Below are positions 39,116 to 49,833 of a DNA stretch of 64,000 bases, piece by piece. Both the position numbers and the translations under genes were made by a program. The notes below the pieces were generated by a model. It was not told the DNA's origin. It made no database searches and saw nothing but the letters and a program-made list of their open reading frames with translations. The DNA is from Polycladomyces zharkentensis. Its GTDB lineage: Bacteria; Bacillota; Bacilli; Thermoactinomycetales; JIR-001. The stretch lies in contig NZ_JAFHAP010000013.1 in NCBI RefSeq assembly GCF_016938855.1, positions 62,001-126,000 of the forward strand. Reading direction: 5' to 3'. Each line of letters opens with the position of its first letter. The stretch's first letter is position 1.

Positions 39116-39608
39116 TTACCGCGAAGCCAAAGCCTCGCGAAACCACTCTCGGACACGTTCCTTCTGCTCTTCTGACATGTTGGCCTTCACTTCCCGATAG
39201 AGCCAATACAATGTTTTGGAACGGAGATACGCTCTCATTCGCTCCTCCGCTTCCAGCATGACCTGATTGATCAGGCAGGGGTTTTCCATGCGTACACCCT
39301 GGTTGCCCAAGCATTTTTGCCGCACTTCCCGGCAGTGAAATAACGGTGCCGTACCGTGAATGGCACTGATCACATCCCAAAACGTAATCTCTTTCGCCGG
39401 CTTCGCCAGTTTGTAACCGCCCTTCACACCGGGGGTGAATTGAAGAAGCCCGTGATTTTTCAGCTTGGTGAAGATTTTGGACAGATAGGTCTCGGAAACC
39501 CCTTGATATTTCGCCAACTCCTTGATGCCGATCGACTCACCCGGCGGGATTTCCATAAGATTAGAGCAGACAATGAAGGGCATATTCCACACCCACACTG
39601 TATTGCAC
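39116..39608 (-). pseudogene. Rrf2-family regulator with N-terminal frameshift
   Basis: From GTG 39608, with GGAGG nine bases upstream, the frame reads VQYSVGVEYALHCLL and stops at TAA. One base away the frame continues LMEIPPGESIGIKELA, the HTH (SETYLSKIFTKLKNHGLL) and the effector region with three cysteines (FHCREVRQKCLGNQ and NPCLINQ), as in NsrR/IscR-like Fe-S regulators. Joined, this is a normal ~164-residue Rrf2 protein. The shift at CTGCTCTAATC is either real inactivation or a sequence error. A fragment of its 3' end is duplicated at 36467. Confidence 0.8.
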
Positions 39609-39885
39609 TTTTACAAACCTCCGCTTTTCAGATCTTCATTATCCGTAATCCAAAGGATACACCTTCTTTTCATTCAAAGCAAATACCTCGCCGTGTGATC
39701 AGGAGATTCCCCTCAACGCAACATGAAGGTGGAAAGGAAACAGACTCACCCGGACACTGGAGGGTGTCCCGTCATCCCACAGAGAAAAAACGAACCGGAC
39801 ATGATCCGGTATCCGGTTTCTGTTCCGTTCTCACAACCGGATGCGATACAATAGAGGGTAACAACAAATGATGGAGAGGAGATCA

Positions 39886-40456
39886 ATGGGTTTGTCGTTG
39901 GTGCGCATCACCCCCTGGATGGTTGGTGTCTTCTTCGGTTTCTGGTTGTTGTACGGGTGGATGACATCGCGAGGAAATCAAAAAACCCATGAGTCGTCAC
40001 CGATTTTTTACCGGATTCATCTGTTGATCGTAGCGTTGGCCATCACGGTCAGCATAACGCACCTTCCCGGCCGATGGGGAGCCCGTCCGTTTTCACCCGC
40101 CGACTGGTCATTGTGGACAGGCTGGATTCTCCTGGTGTCCGGGATGGTTTGGGCGGTGTGGGCGCGATTGCATCTCGGCCAACATTGGAGCTCCGCCGTA
40201 CAGCTGCGTGAGCAACAGCAGATCGTGCAAACCGGGCCTTACCGCTGGGTCCGTCATCCCATCTACACCGGCATCATCCTGATCACCTTGGGATTGAACC
40301 TGATTAACCCGCAGTGGACGGGGGTTCTGGGGTGGGTCCTGTTGGTCCTATTGGGTGAAAAGCGGACTGGAAGAAAAGATGCTGGTAACACAATTCGGTG
40401 ATGAATACCGGGCGTATCAACGGCGATCCCGTCGGCTCATTCCCTGGATTCTGTGA
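39886..40456 (+). pseudogene. ICMT-like methyltransferase family membrane protein with C-terminal frameshift
   Basis: MGLSLVRITPWMVGVFFGF begins a multi-helix protein with QTGPYRWVRHPIYTGIILI, the isoprenylcysteine carboxyl methyltransferase signature near residue 120. The frame as given ends at 40401 with a non-family tail. A one-base shift near 40360 continues SGLEEKMLVTQFGDEYRAY and RSRRLIPWIL, the usual family ending, to 40456. ATG 39886 has GGAGAGGAG upstream. Either frameshifted or a sequence error. The substrate in bacteria is unknown. Confidence 0.75.
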
Positions 40457-40501
40457 CAACGGCAAACGGCAACGGTCGGTCGGAATGAGAGGAGGTCAAA
40501 T

Positions 40502-41392
40502 ATGCGTTCCCATACGGACATGTCCACTTTGCATGAGGCGTTGCAAACCGTCGGTGAAACCCCCGAATCCATCGTATCCGTTCAAGCGGTTTCCGGGGGC
40601 AGTATCAGCCGTGCCTTTCAGATTGAGACGGACAAGCACACCTATTTTTTTAAATGGAAACAGGGGGCCCCTGACGGTTTTTTCCGTGCCGAACGGGACG
40701 GACTTCGTCTGTTGGCCGATGCGGGTGCTCGTGTCCCTGAGGTGTACGCATTCCGTGATGGGCATGACGGTTGGATTTTGATGGAGTGGATTCCTGCACC
40801 GGACATGGGAGACTCTTCTCATCGTACTGCCGAAGCATTGGGTGGGATGCTGGCCGCGCTTCACCGTCATCCGGGGAAAGCGTACGGCTTGGATACGGAT
40901 AATTTCATCGGTCCGCTCCCGCAAGCAAACGGCTGGATGGACAGCTGGACCGACTTTTACCGCGAGCGACGGTTGCTTCCGCAAATCCGGCTGGCCGCAC
41001 GGCAACACCGTCTTCCCTCTGCGAGAGCGAAACGGTTAAACAGACTGTTGGATCGCCTGGAGAAATGGCTGGACATCCCGGACATCCGTCCCGCATTGCT
41101 TCATGGCGATTTGTGGGGCGGCAATTGGATAGCGGGAAAGGGAAATATCCCTTGGCTGATCGACCCGGCGGTATATTACGGCCACCGGGAAGTGGATCTG
41201 GCCATGAGCGAACTTTTTGGCGGTTTTCCACCCGCTTTTTACGCGGCCTACCGAGAGGTATACCCACTGGAGCCGGGTTACGAGGATCGAAAACCGTTGT
41301 ACCAACTCTATTACTTGTTGGTGCATCTCAATTTGTTCGGCGAATCGTACGGACCCGACATCGACCGAATTTGCGGGCGGTACGTGGGATGA
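40502..41392 (+). CDS. Fructosamine kinase family protein
   Basis: 296 residues, aminoglycoside-phosphotransferase-like kinase fold: GGSISRAFQI near 32, FFKWK, LMEWI hinge, catalytic LLHGDLWGGNW near 200 and metal-binding LIDPAVYYGHREVDLAMSELF. Family members phosphorylate fructosamines or ketosamines so that glycated amines can be released. The ATG follows AGGAGGTCAAAT. It ends at a good terminator; no partner gene is adjacent. Confidence 0.9.
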   Translation: MRSHTDMSTLHEALQTVGETPESIVSVQAVSGGSISRAFQIETDKHTYFFKWKQGAPDGFFRAERDGLRLLADAGARVPEVYAFRDGHDGWILMEWIPAPDMGDSSHRTAEALGGMLAALHRHPGKAYGLDTDNFIGPLPQANGWMDSWTDFYRERRLLPQIRLAARQHRLPSARAKRLNRLLDRLEKWLDIPDIRPALLHGDLWGGNWIAGKGNIPWLIDPAVYYGHREVDLAMSELFGGFPPAFYAAYREVYPLEPGYEDRKPLYQLYYLLVHLNLFGESYGPDIDRICGRYVG

Positions 41393-41398
41393 CAAAAA

Positions 41399-41431
41399 AA
41401 TCCCTTTCGGCTGAACGTCCGCGCCGAAAGG
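41399..41431 (+). terminator. Terminator after the fructosamine kinase gene
   Basis: TCCCTTTCGGC and GCCGAAAGGGA form a perfect 11-bp stem with an 11-base loop. It may also serve the convergent aceA gene. Confidence 0.8.
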
Positions 41432-41492
41432 GAAAGTGGAAGAATTCCTTAGGAGGGGTTGACAAAAGGACAAAGGAACTCGTGCAAACCCA

Positions 41493-42773
41493 TCAGGCAG
41501 TGAATTGCTCGGTTTCGGTCGATCCCGCCAGTGCCGTCGTCGAAGCGGTACCGCCGGAGATCACCATCGACACCTCGTCAAAGTAACCGGTCCCCACTTC
41601 GCGCTGATGGCGCGTAGCCGTGTAACCGTACTTCTCGCTGGCAAACTCGGCTTGCTGCAATTCGGCGTAGGCTGCCATGCCACGGTCGCGGTAGTTTCGC
41701 GCCAACTCGAACATGCTGTGGTTGAGCGCATGGAACCCGGCCAGCGTGACGAACTGGAACTTGTAGCCCATTTCGCCCAATTCGTGTTGGAAGCGGGCAA
41801 TCGTCTCGTCATCCAGTTTTTTCTTCCAGTTAAACGATGGTGAGCAGTTGTAGGCGAGCAGTTTGCCCGGGAACTTCTCGTGAATCGCCTCCGCAAATCG
41901 GCGGGCTTCTTCCAGATTGGGTTCGGACGTTTCACACCAGATCAAATCGGCGTACGGTGCATAGGCCAAACCGCGTGCAATCGCGGCATCCAATCCGCCC
42001 CGTGTGCGGAAGAAACCTTCCGGTGTCCGCTCACCTGTGATGAATTCCCGATCTCGCGGATCGATATCGCTGGTGATCAACTGAGCGGCGTTTGCGTCCG
42101 TCCGGGCAATCAGCACGGTGGGGACCCCCATCACGTCCGCAGCGAGGCGGGCGGCGACCAGGTTGCGAATCGCCTGTTGCGTCGGCAGAAGCACTTTTCC
42201 ACCCAGGTGACCGCATTTCTTCTCCGAGGACAGCTGATCCTCAAAGTGAACCCCGGCTGCTCCCGCTTCAATCATGCTTTTCATCAGCTCAAACACATTG
42301 AGCGGACCGCCGAAACCCGCTTCTGCGTCGGCGACGATCGGGGCAAACCAATACGTGTCGGATTTTCCTTCCGCATGTTCAATTTGATCGGCCCGTTGCA
42401 ACGCCTGATTGATCCGTTTTACGACATGCGGCACGCTGTTGGAGGGATACAGGCTTTGATCCGGGTACATCTGACCGGCCAGGTTGGCATCCGCCGCCAC
42501 TTGCCAGCCACTCAGGTAGATCGCTTTCAATCCGGCCTTGACCTGTTGAACGGCTTGGTTTCCGGTCAACGCACCCAAGGCCTTTACGTGATGCTCGGTG
42601 TGGAGCAAGTGCCACAGGCGCTCGGCGCCTTTGCGGGCCAAGGTGTATTCGATTTGAATGGAACCGCGCAAACGAAGGACGTCTTCCGGTGAATACGGAC
42701 GTTCAATCCCTTTCCAACGCTCGTCGTTTTCCCATTCTTCCTGCAATTTTTTCACTTCGGCTTGGTCGATCAT
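41493..42773 (-). CDS. aceA: Isocitrate lyase
   Basis: 426 residues with the catalytic [14 protein letters not shown] near 190 and substrate-binding regions [15 protein letters not shown] and YNCSPSFNW. It splits isocitrate to glyoxylate and succinate in the glyoxylate shunt. ATG 42773 has AAAGGACG upstream; the extra 22 codons of the open frame overlap aceB and lack support. It is second in an aceB-aceA operon and follows malate synthase by 25 bases. Confidence 0.97.
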   Translation of the reverse strand: MIDQAEVKKLQEEWENDERWKGIERPYSPEDVLRLRGSIQIEYTLARKGAERLWHLLHTEHHVKALGALTGNQAVQQVKAGLKAIYLSGWQVAADANLAGQMYPDQSLYPSNSVPHVVKRINQALQRADQIEHAEGKSDTYWFAPIVADAEAGFGGPLNVFELMKSMIEAGAAGVHFEDQLSSEKKCGHLGGKVLLPTQQAIRNLVAARLAADVMGVPTVLIARTDANAAQLITSDIDPRDREFITGERTPEGFFRTRGGLDAAIARGLAYAPYADLIWCETSEPNLEEARRFAEAIHEKFPGKLLAYNCSPSFNWKKKLDDETIARFQHELGEMGYKFQFVTLAGFHALNHSMFELARNYRDRGMAAYAELQQAEFASEKYGYTATRHQREVGTGYFDEVSMVISGGTASTTALAGSTETEQFTA

Positions 42774-42798
42774 GCTGCATTCGTCCTTTCTCTCCGAT

Positions 42799-44403
42799 TT
42801 AGTCCAGATACTGATAGGCCGGCAGGGTGAGGAAATCAATCAACTCATTCTGTCGGGTCCACTCCATAAACAATTGGGCCGCCAGTTCATACTGACCGGC
42901 TTGGAAAGTTTCTTCCCCGATTTGTTCCCGGATTTTCGCCAACTCTTCCTGCAGCAACGTTTCCACCAGCTCCAATGTCACTTTCCGCCCGTCATCAAGT
43001 ACACCTTTGGGATGACGAATCCACTGCCAAACCTGTGCCCGCGAAATTTCCGCGGTGGCGGCATCCTCCATCAGGTGGTTGATGGCTACGGCCCCGTATC
43101 CTCTCAACCACGCTTCCAGGTACTGGATCCCCACAGAAATGTTGTTGCGCAAACCCTGTTCCGTGATGGCTCCCGTCGGCACTTCCAGCAAGTCTTCCTC
43201 TGACACTTGTACGTCGTCCCGCTGGCGGTTCACTTGGTTGGCCGTCGGCATCATCCGGTCAAACACTTCCATCGCCACCGGCACCAATCCAGGATGAGCC
43301 ACCCACGTGCCGTCGTGTCCATCGCGCGCTTCCCGTTCCTTGTCCTCGCGCACCTTTTGCAATGCCCGCTCATTGGCTTCCGGGTCATGTTTCACCGGGA
43401 TCTGCGCGGCCATCCCGCCGATCGCGTGAGCCCCCCGCTTGTGACAGGTTTTGACGGTCAGTTGGGTGTATGCCCGCATGAAAGGGACCGTCATCGTCAC
43501 TTCGCCCCGGTCGGGTAAAATGACGTCGGGGTGGTTACGCAGGGTTTTGATATAACTGAAAATGTAGTCCCAGCGTCCACAGTTGAGACCAGCCGCGTGT
43601 TCCCGCAATTCGTACAGGATTTCATCCATCTCGAACGCGGCCAGAATCGTTTCGATCAACACAGTTGCCTTGATGGTGCCCCGTGGAATGCCCAACTGCT
43701 CCTGCGCATACACGAATACATCATTCCACAGTCGCGCCTCCAAATGGCTCTCCATTTTGGGAAGGTAGAAGTAAGGGCCGGTACCTCGCTTCATCAACTC
43801 CCGCGCATTGTGGAAGAAGTAGAGACCGAAGTCGAACAGACTGGCTGATACCGGTTTTCCGTCCACCCTCATGTGCTTTTCCACCAGATGCCAACCGCGC
43901 GGCCGTACAATCAGGGTGGCCGTTTTTTCCTTCAGTTTGTACGCTTTTCCTTCCGGCGTGACGAAATCAATCTGACGGCGGATCGCGTCCCGCAGGTGAA
44001 TCTGGCCTCCCACCGTGTTTTCCCAAGTCGGGGAGTTGGCATCTTCAAAGTCAGCCATGAAGACTTTCGCGCCGGAATTAAGCGCATTGATCACCATCTT
44101 GCGATCCCCCGCGGGTCCGGTGATTTCCACCCGCCGATCCTGCAAATCCTCAGGCACGGGTGCGATTTTCCAATCCCCTTTGCGGATCTCCACCGTCTCC
44201 GGAAGAAAACCCGGTTTCTCGCCGGCGTCAAACCGTTTCTGCCGCTCGGCCCGTCGCTGAAGCAGCTCGATTCGCCGCCCGCCGAATTTCCGTTCCAACC
44301 CGGCCACAAACGCCACCGCTTCCGGCGTCAGGATCTCCGCAAATGTCGGGGTAACCCGTTCCACCTCGACTCCTTCCGCATACTGCGTCGTCTGTGTCGG
44401 CAA
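42799..44403 (-). CDS. aceB: Malate synthase A
   Basis: 534 residues, the A-type length: [17 protein letters not shown] near 120, [47 protein letters not shown] and the catalytic-region [11 protein letters not shown]. It joins glyoxylate and acetyl-CoA to malate. TTG 44403 follows AAAGGGGG. It is the first gene of the operon, directly behind a sigma-A promoter and a perfect palindrome that may be its operator. Confidence 0.97.
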   Translation of the reverse strand: MPTQTTQYAEGVEVERVTPTFAEILTPEAVAFVAGLERKFGGRRIELLQRRAERQKRFDAGEKPGFLPETVEIRKGDWKIAPVPEDLQDRRVEITGPAGDRKMVINALNSGAKVFMADFEDANSPTWENTVGGQIHLRDAIRRQIDFVTPEGKAYKLKEKTATLIVRPRGWHLVEKHMRVDGKPVSASLFDFGLYFFHNARELMKRGTGPYFYLPKMESHLEARLWNDVFVYAQEQLGIPRGTIKATVLIETILAAFEMDEILYELREHAAGLNCGRWDYIFSYIKTLRNHPDVILPDRGEVTMTVPFMRAYTQLTVKTCHKRGAHAIGGMAAQIPVKHDPEANERALQKVREDKEREARDGHDGTWVAHPGLVPVAMEVFDRMMPTANQVNRQRDDVQVSEEDLLEVPTGAITEQGLRNNISVGIQYLEAWLRGYGAVAINHLMEDAATAEISRAQVWQWIRHPKGVLDDGRKVTLELVETLLQEELAKIREQIGEETFQAGQYELAAQLFMEWTRQNELIDFLTLPAYQYLD

Positions 44404-44432
44404 CGCCTTAGCCCCCTTTCGCTGTTATTCAT

Positions 44433-44446
44433 CTGTATTGATACAG
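44433..44446 (-). promoter_or_regulatory. Perfect palindrome in the aceB leader, candidate operator
   Basis: CTGTAT-TG-ATACAG is exactly symmetrical and lies about 20 bases downstream of the -10 box, a position where a bound repressor blocks elongation or initiation. The regulator is not known. Confidence 0.6.
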
Positions 44447-44464
44447 TTTTGTTTTACGGTTGTT

Positions 44465-44493
44465 ATTATAGTACAGTTCAATTGCGACTACAA
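44465..44493 (-). promoter_or_regulatory. Sigma-A promoter of aceBA
   Basis: On the minus strand TTGTAG (44493-44488) and TATAAT (44470-44465) are separated by 17 bases, about 60 bases before the TTG start. Confidence 0.8.
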
Positions 44494-44585
44494 GCCCTTT
44501 TTTGAAAAATGGCGCAAAAAACAATCACCCTGTATGAAAGGGCATAGAAACGAGGTTGATGCTGTTGTATATCAGAAAAGAAAAG

Positions 44586-44606
44586 AGCCTCCCGACACGG
44601 GAGGCT
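44586..44606 (-). terminator. Minus-strand terminator between rbs operon and aceB
   Basis: AGCCTCCCG and CGGGAGGCT pair around ACA/TGT; on the minus strand CTTTTCTTTTC follows. It stops read-through from the element or the rbs operon. Confidence 0.8.
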
Positions 44607-44616
44607 GAGACCGAAG

Positions 44617-44985
44617 GTGACTTGCCCCACACGGCTGAGGCACCAGAGGCACTCTCTTTGGCGGTCTTGGGCTTCTCGCTTCATCCGGCATGACAGCCCA
44701 CATTCATCCACGATGGCTTCGTCCAAGCCGGGGTGATTTTCACTTCACGAGTTATTGCTCCTGTAGTATTTTTCAGTATTTTCCCACTCCCGGACTCGAT
44801 TGTACCCAAATTCTGCCGGACTTGCGAGAAGAACAAATCCCTCCCGCGTCCGACGCTCGCTTTCTCCTGAAGGGTGGGGTTTTTCTCTCGCTTTTTATCA
44901 AGTGCCGTCATGCGATTTCGGGTGATCCGTTTTTCCTCTCGTTCTTCTTATTAAGTTCAAAGGTCGGGAAAACGGCTCCCCTCAG
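44617..44985 (-). mobile_element. Decayed, internally deleted IS200/IS605-type element (copy A) with dispersed repeat
   Basis: Right end CAAGTCAC (44617-44624), GGCTTGGACGAAGCC and GGATGAAGCGAGAAGCCC, then GGGTACAATCG promoter-like sequence, CACCCTTCAGG, AAAGCGAGCGTCGG and the palindromic repeat GCCGTTTTCCC...ACCTTTGAACTTAAT (44915-44978), all on the minus strand. Same order as copy B at 20330. No transposase sequence remains. It fills the gap between aceB and rbsB. Confidence 0.7.
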
Positions 44986-45058
44986 TCAGGGTATGTGATG
45001 GTCATTCAAGTGAGCCGGAAAAGCAATGTGAACAAGTATTCACCAGACGCGTCTTCCA

Positions 45059-45982
45059 TTATTGTCTGATCAACTCCAAGCTGATCGAGATTTTGGAGGT
45101 GACTTTTTTTCCTTCCAAGTACTGTTTGGCCGTTTCGATCGCCTTTTCTCCCATGACAGCCGGTTTTTGGGCAATCGTGGCAGCCATTTCCCCCCTCTTG
45201 ACGGCGGCGACGGCATCGGGTGTGGCATCAAATCCAACCACTTTCACGTTCTTCATCCCTGCCGCTTTCAAGGCCTCCAGGGCACCCAAGGCCATTTCAT
45301 CGTTTTGGGCAAAGACGCCTTTGATGTTTTTGTTTCCTTGCAAAATGTTTTCCATGACAGACAGCCCTTGAGCCCGATCAAAGTTGGCCGTTTGTTTGGT
45401 CACAATATGGAGCTGACCTTTCACCGCTTCTTCAAATCCTTTCCCACGCTCACGGGCGGCGGAAGAACCGGGGATTCCTTCCAATTCGACGACATTGGCC
45501 CCCTTGCCCACCAAGCTTAACAAATATTGTCCCGCCATTTTTCCACCAGCCACATTGTCTGATGCAATGTGGGAAACAACTTTGCCTTGGTTGGCGGCGC
45601 GATCAACCGTAATCACCGGAATATTGGCATCATTGGCAGCTTGGACAGCCGATACGACCGCATCAGAATCGGTGGGGTTGATGATGATCAAATCAACTTG
45701 TTTTTGGATCAAATCTTCGATGTCATTCGTTTGTTTGGCAGAGCTGTTTTGCGCATCCACCGTGATCACATTCATGCCCAACGCTTTGGCTTTTCTCTCT
45801 GCCCCTTCCTTTAAGCTGACAAAAAACGGATTGTTCAAAGTGGACAAGGACAAACCGACGGTGTAAGGTCCGGATTTTTTTCCAGTTTCGGGACTGGCGG
45901 CACCAGGTGATTGCATGGAACAACCGGCCAAGCCAACCATACTGACCAACAAAGCGATGAGCCAACGTTTCATTTTGTTCAT
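45059..45982 (-). CDS. rbsB: Ribose-binding lipoprotein RbsB
   Basis: 307 residues with a lipoprotein signal (LLVSMVGLAGC) and the ribose-binding fold: YTVGLSLSTLNNPFFVSLKEG, VDLIIINPTDSDAV, VITVDRAANQG, HIASDNVAGG and FAQNDEMALGALEAL. It delivers ribose to RbsA/RbsC. ATG 45982 has AAAGGAG eight bases upstream. Last gene of the operon. Confidence 0.95.
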   Translation of the reverse strand: MNKMKRWLIALLVSMVGLAGCSMQSPGAASPETGKKSGPYTVGLSLSTLNNPFFVSLKEGAERKAKALGMNVITVDAQNSSAKQTNDIEDLIQKQVDLIIINPTDSDAVVSAVQAANDANIPVITVDRAANQGKVVSHIASDNVAGGKMAGQYLLSLVGKGANVVELEGIPGSSAARERGKGFEEAVKGQLHIVTKQTANFDRAQGLSVMENILQGNKNIKGVFAQNDEMALGALEALKAAGMKNVKVVGFDATPDAVAAVKRGEMAATIAQKPAVMGEKAIETAKQYLEGKKVTSKISISLELIRQ

Positions 45983-46085
45983 GGGAAAAACTCCTTTCCA
46001 TGTTTCCAGGATGGTTACAGGCACAGCAAAACTCCACGGGAACATTGTGTTGGTGCGTCCAGTGGACCGGGAATCTTTGCCGGCT

Positions 46086-47045
46086 TCAATAGCGGGAAGT
46101 GGATTTCCGGTCAAGCAAAATCGCAATCAATATCACAAAACCTTTGACAATCAACTGATAGAAAGAGGATACGCCCAACAAGTTCAATCCATTATTCAGC
46201 GTGCCGATGATTAAAGCCCCAATCAGTGTGCCGACAATGGAACCTTTGCCCCCGGACAGGCTGGTCCCTCCCAACACGACGGCGGCAATCGCGTCCAACT
46301 CGTAGGAAGTGCCTGCCGTCGGTTCTGCGGAATGGAGGCGGGAAGTGAGGATCGCTCCGGCCAAGGCAGACAGCAAGCCAGCCAGGGTGTAAACAAACCA
46401 TTTGACGCGACTGACATGGATTCCCGCCAGAATGGCCGCTTCCTCATTTCCTCCGATGGCATAGGTTTTGCGCCCCAAAGTGGTTTTTTTCAAGATAAAA
46501 TAAAGAAAGATGAAGGTGATTAACATGGTGATGACGGGAACCGGAATACCGAAAAAATACCCCCGACCAAACAGCTGAAAGGCCAAGTCATGTCCCATAT
46601 TGGTGATGGGCCTTCCGTCGGTAAACACCAGGGTGAGCCCGCGATAGACGGTCATGGTTGCCAAAGTGACGATGAATGGCGCCACCTTGCCCTGCGTAAT
46701 CACCAGTCCGTTAAACAATCCCAACATAGCCCCGACCGCGAGACCAATGAACAGTGCCGGGATAAAGTCCATTCCGCTTGCCATGAGTTGGGCGACAATC
46801 GCGCTGGCGAGAGCCAAAATCGAACCGACGGACAAATCGATGCCACCGGTCAAAATGACGAACGTCATCCCAAACGCGATCAATGCGTTAATGGATACTT
46901 GTCTGAGTACATTCAACAGGTTGGAGAAGGATAAAAAACTGGGGCTTAAAATGGACAAGACCAGAATAATCGCCAGCAAACCGAATAAGGCTCCGAACCT
47001 TTCCAGGAAACGAACCGTTTGCTTTCGCGCAGTTGTCACCATCAT
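46086..47045 (-). CDS. rbsC: Ribose ABC permease RbsC
   Basis: 319 residues, eight to ten helices, with [20 protein letters not shown] near 60, [33 protein letters not shown] and [22 protein letters not shown], all typical of the sugar BPD permease 2 family. The start overlaps the rbsA stop; TGGAGGAAA precedes it. Works with RbsA and RbsB. Confidence 0.95.
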   Translation of the reverse strand: MMVTTARKQTVRFLERFGALFGLLAIILVLSILSPSFLSFSNLLNVLRQVSINALIAFGMTFVILTGGIDLSVGSILALASAIVAQLMASGMDFIPALFIGLAVGAMLGLFNGLVITQGKVAPFIVTLATMTVYRGLTLVFTDGRPITNMGHDLAFQLFGRGYFFGIPVPVITMLITFIFLYFILKKTTLGRKTYAIGGNEEAAILAGIHVSRVKWFVYTLAGLLSALAGAILTSRLHSAEPTAGTSYELDAIAAVVLGGTSLSGGKGSIVGTLIGALIIGTLNNGLNLLGVSSFYQLIVKGFVILIAILLDRKSTSRY

Positions 47046-48525
47046 TTTCCTCCAGTTGCCAGATTCATGATTGTTGCTTGTGTCGCTTCTTCACGATCCA
47101 GAAAACCGCCGATTCTGCCTTCATGAATCACCATGATTCGGTCACTCATGCGAAGCAGTTCAGGAAGGTCCGACGAGACCATGATGATCGCCACCCCACG
47201 TTCGGCCAATTGTTGAATCAGGAAATAAATCTCTTCTTTGGCCCCAATGTCCACACCGCGGGTCGGTTCGTCCAGGATCAACAGTTTGGGTTCAATTCCC
47301 AGCCATTTGGCGAGTACCACTTTTTGCTGGTTTCCGCCGCTTAAGGAATGGACTGGTTGCGAGATTCCGGTCGTTTTCACCCTTAATTTTTTCACCAACT
47401 CTTCCACAAAGGTCTTTTCCTCTTGCTCGGAAATCCAGCCGTAGGAGCTGAAACGTTTCAGGTTGGGAAGCGCGATGTTTTCGCGGATGGAAAAATGGAG
47501 GATCAATCCTTCTGATTTGCGGTCCTCTGTTACGAATCCGATTCCATGCCGGATGGCATCGTACGGATGTTTGATGCGAACCCGTTTGCCTTGGATAAAG
47601 ATTTCCCCTTTGTCAGCCGGAGCGAATCCAACGATCGCCTTCATGATTTCGGTACGTCCGGCTCCCATCAGACCGGCCACACCGAGAATTTCCCCTTGTC
47701 GCACATGGAAGGAAACATTTTCATACACTCCGCGTTTGGTCAATTGTTTCACTTCCAAAAAGTGTCCTTGGCCTGACGGGTCACCCGGGGATCACGTTCA
47801 CCCAGGGGTTTTCCCACCATGAATCGCACCACTTCATCCAGGGAGGTTTCCTTGATCGGTTTGGTGGCGATCGTTTGGCCATCACGCAAAATCGTGATCC
47901 TGTCACACAGACGGAAGATTTCCTCCATCCGGTGAGAGATATAGATGAAAGAAACACCTTGTTTTTTCAGTTTCTGTATGACCTTAAACAGGGTATCGAT
48001 TTCGCGTTCGGTCAAAGCGGATGTTGGCTCGTCCATGATGATCACTTCAGCGTTGGTCATGAGCGCTTTGGCGATTTCAATCATTTGTTGCTGACCGACA
48101 GACAGGCTTCCGGCCAAGGTGGCAGCCTTGATGGCCAGACCCAAATCAGCCAACTTCTCTTCAGCCAACCGGTTCATTTCCTTGTTTTTGAGAATCCCTG
48201 TTTTTCCGTATCGATGTTCACGACCCAAAAAGAGATTTTCGGCCACGGTCATGTCGGGCCAAATGTTCAGCTCCTGATGGATAAAGGCAATACCGGCTTT
48301 TTCGGCCTGTTTGGGATTTTTAAAAACGGTTTCCTTACCGTTGATGAAAATGGTTCCGGTGTCCTTTGCGTAGACACCGGTCAAAATTTTCATCAATGTG
48401 GACTTGCCGGCCCCGTTCTCGCCCATCAGTGCGTGAATTTCACCTGGGAAAACCGAAAATTGCACATTTTTCAGTACCGGAACGCCGTTAAACGACTTGG
48501 AGATGTTTTTCATCTCGATTTGCAT
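47042..48525 (-). CDS. rbsA: Ribose ABC ATPase RbsA, split by a frameshift at a T5 run
   Basis: Two ATPase halves. Frame 1 (48525-47749): [34 protein letters not shown]. Frame 2 (to 47042): [51 protein letters not shown]. The first frame ends [13 protein letters not shown] at ACTTTTTGGAAGTGA (about 47760). One more T would join the halves into a normal ~495-residue RbsA. Either a sequence error in the homopolymer, a recent mutation, or slippage that restores the frame. ATG 48525 has GAGGG upstream. Confidence 0.88.
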
Positions 48526-48546
48526 AAGTTCCCTCCATCTCAATCG

Positions 48547-48942
48547 CTAGAAGATGACGCCGGCATGAAGGATGACATTGGCGTAAGGTGAGTTCTCCCC
48601 GGTACGGATCACGGCTTTGGCCCTTTGCATCAGCGCTTTGAATTGCTCGTGCGACACGAATTCTTTTGCTTCAGGGGCAAACAATCGCTCCACTTCCCGC
48701 AAGAGATCAGGATTGTACTGTTTGATTTCCGAGGCGAGGGTGATCTTTTCGATCACCATATCATCCCTGATCGCTTCGGCCACTTCCAGAAAAGAAGGTT
48801 TTCCCAGCCGAATGGCCAAATCGATCCGGTGAACGTGATCCGGGATCGGCAACCCGCAATCGGCGATGACGATGGTGTCCGTATGCCCCATTTTCGCCAG
48901 CACACCGGCAATTTCGCTGTTCAAGATCCCCAGCTTTTTCAA
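48547..48942 (-). CDS. rbsD: D-ribose pyranase RbsD
   Basis: 131 residues beginning (TTG)[21 protein letters not shown], with ADCGLPIP and [14 protein letters not shown] at the end: the complete RbsD/FucU family pattern. It interconverts pyran and furan forms of ribose. TTG 48942 has GGGGGATGGG upstream and overlaps the rbsK stop by four bases. Confidence 0.94.
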   Translation of the reverse strand: MKKLGILNSEIAGVLAKMGHTDTIVIADCGLPIPDHVHRIDLAIRLGKPSFLEVAEAIRDDMVIEKITLASEIKQYNPDLLREVERLFAPEAKEFVSHEQFKALMQRAKAVIRTGENSPYANVILHAGVIF

Positions 48943-49832
48943 TGCCCATCCCCCACATGTTTCCGGATTTCCTCCATGGTGGGCATGCCCCCCTGTGCCC
49001 CCAGCTTGGTCACGGACAAACTCGCCGCCACGCATCCATAGCGAATCGCTTGTTTGAGGGGAAGCCCTTGGGCCAGCGCCACGGCAAAAACACCGTTGAA
49101 TGTATCTCCCGCCCCGGTTGTGTCAACCACGTCCACCGACAAGGCCGGAACGCGGACAAATCGGTCGCCGTCAAAATAGCGGACACCTTGACTCCCTTCC
49201 GACAAAATGATTTTGTTGGGATACCGTTTCAATATCTCTTCAACATCTCCGCAATCTCCCAAGATGGCGCGGCATTCATGCTCGTTTGGCGTCAGATAGG
49301 TCACTTTTTCAATCAGATCGGAAGGCAAAAGTTTTGCGGGTGCTGGATTCAAAATAACCGGAACATTCGATTTTTTGCAGAGATCAGCTACATATATCAC
49401 AGTATCCAAGGGAATTTCCAACTGCAAAAGAACGACTGAGGCGGCTTTGATCGCCTCTTTCGCCCGATCCACAAGATCCCGATCGACTTCGCTGTTGGCA
49501 CCGGGAACAACCACAATGCTGTTATCCCCTTCGGCAATGACGATATGGGCGATACCGGTGCTTTTGTGTGTAACCGGTTTCATATAGGTTGCAGAAACGC
49601 CTTGTTTCTGAAAATTGTCCAGCACCATGTCACCGAATCGGTCGTTCCCCACTGCTCCGACCATCTCCACCCTGGCTCCCGCCCTTGCCGCCGCCACGGC
49701 CTGATTCGCACCTTTTCCCCCGGGAACGATATGAAACGTCTCACCGATGACAGTTTCGCCCGCGATGGGACGTTTGGGTGAGGTAACCACCAAGTCGATA
49801 CTGGAACTGCCTACAACGACAATCTTGCCCAT
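48939..49832 (-). CDS. rbsK: Ribokinase
   Basis: 297 residues, PfkB family: [15 protein letters not shown] near 40 and the catalytic [17 protein letters not shown] near 252, with [11 protein letters not shown] and [10 protein letters not shown]. It phosphorylates ribose to ribose 5-phosphate. One base separates it from rbsR upstream; it overlaps rbsD downstream. Confidence 0.95.
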   Translation of the reverse strand: MGKIVVVGSSSIDLVVTSPKRPIAGETVIGETFHIVPGGKGANQAVAAARAGARVEMVGAVGNDRFGDMVLDNFQKQGVSATYMKPVTHKSTGIAHIVIAEGDNSIVVVPGANSEVDRDLVDRAKEAIKAASVVLLQLEIPLDTVIYVADLCKKSNVPVILNPAPAKLLPSDLIEKVTYLTPNEHECRAILGDCGDVEEILKRYPNKIILSEGSQGVRYFDGDRFVRVPALSVDVVDTTGAGDTFNGVFAVALAQGLPLKQAIRYGCVAASLSVTKLGAQGGMPTMEEIRKHVGDGH

Positions 49833-49833
49833 C

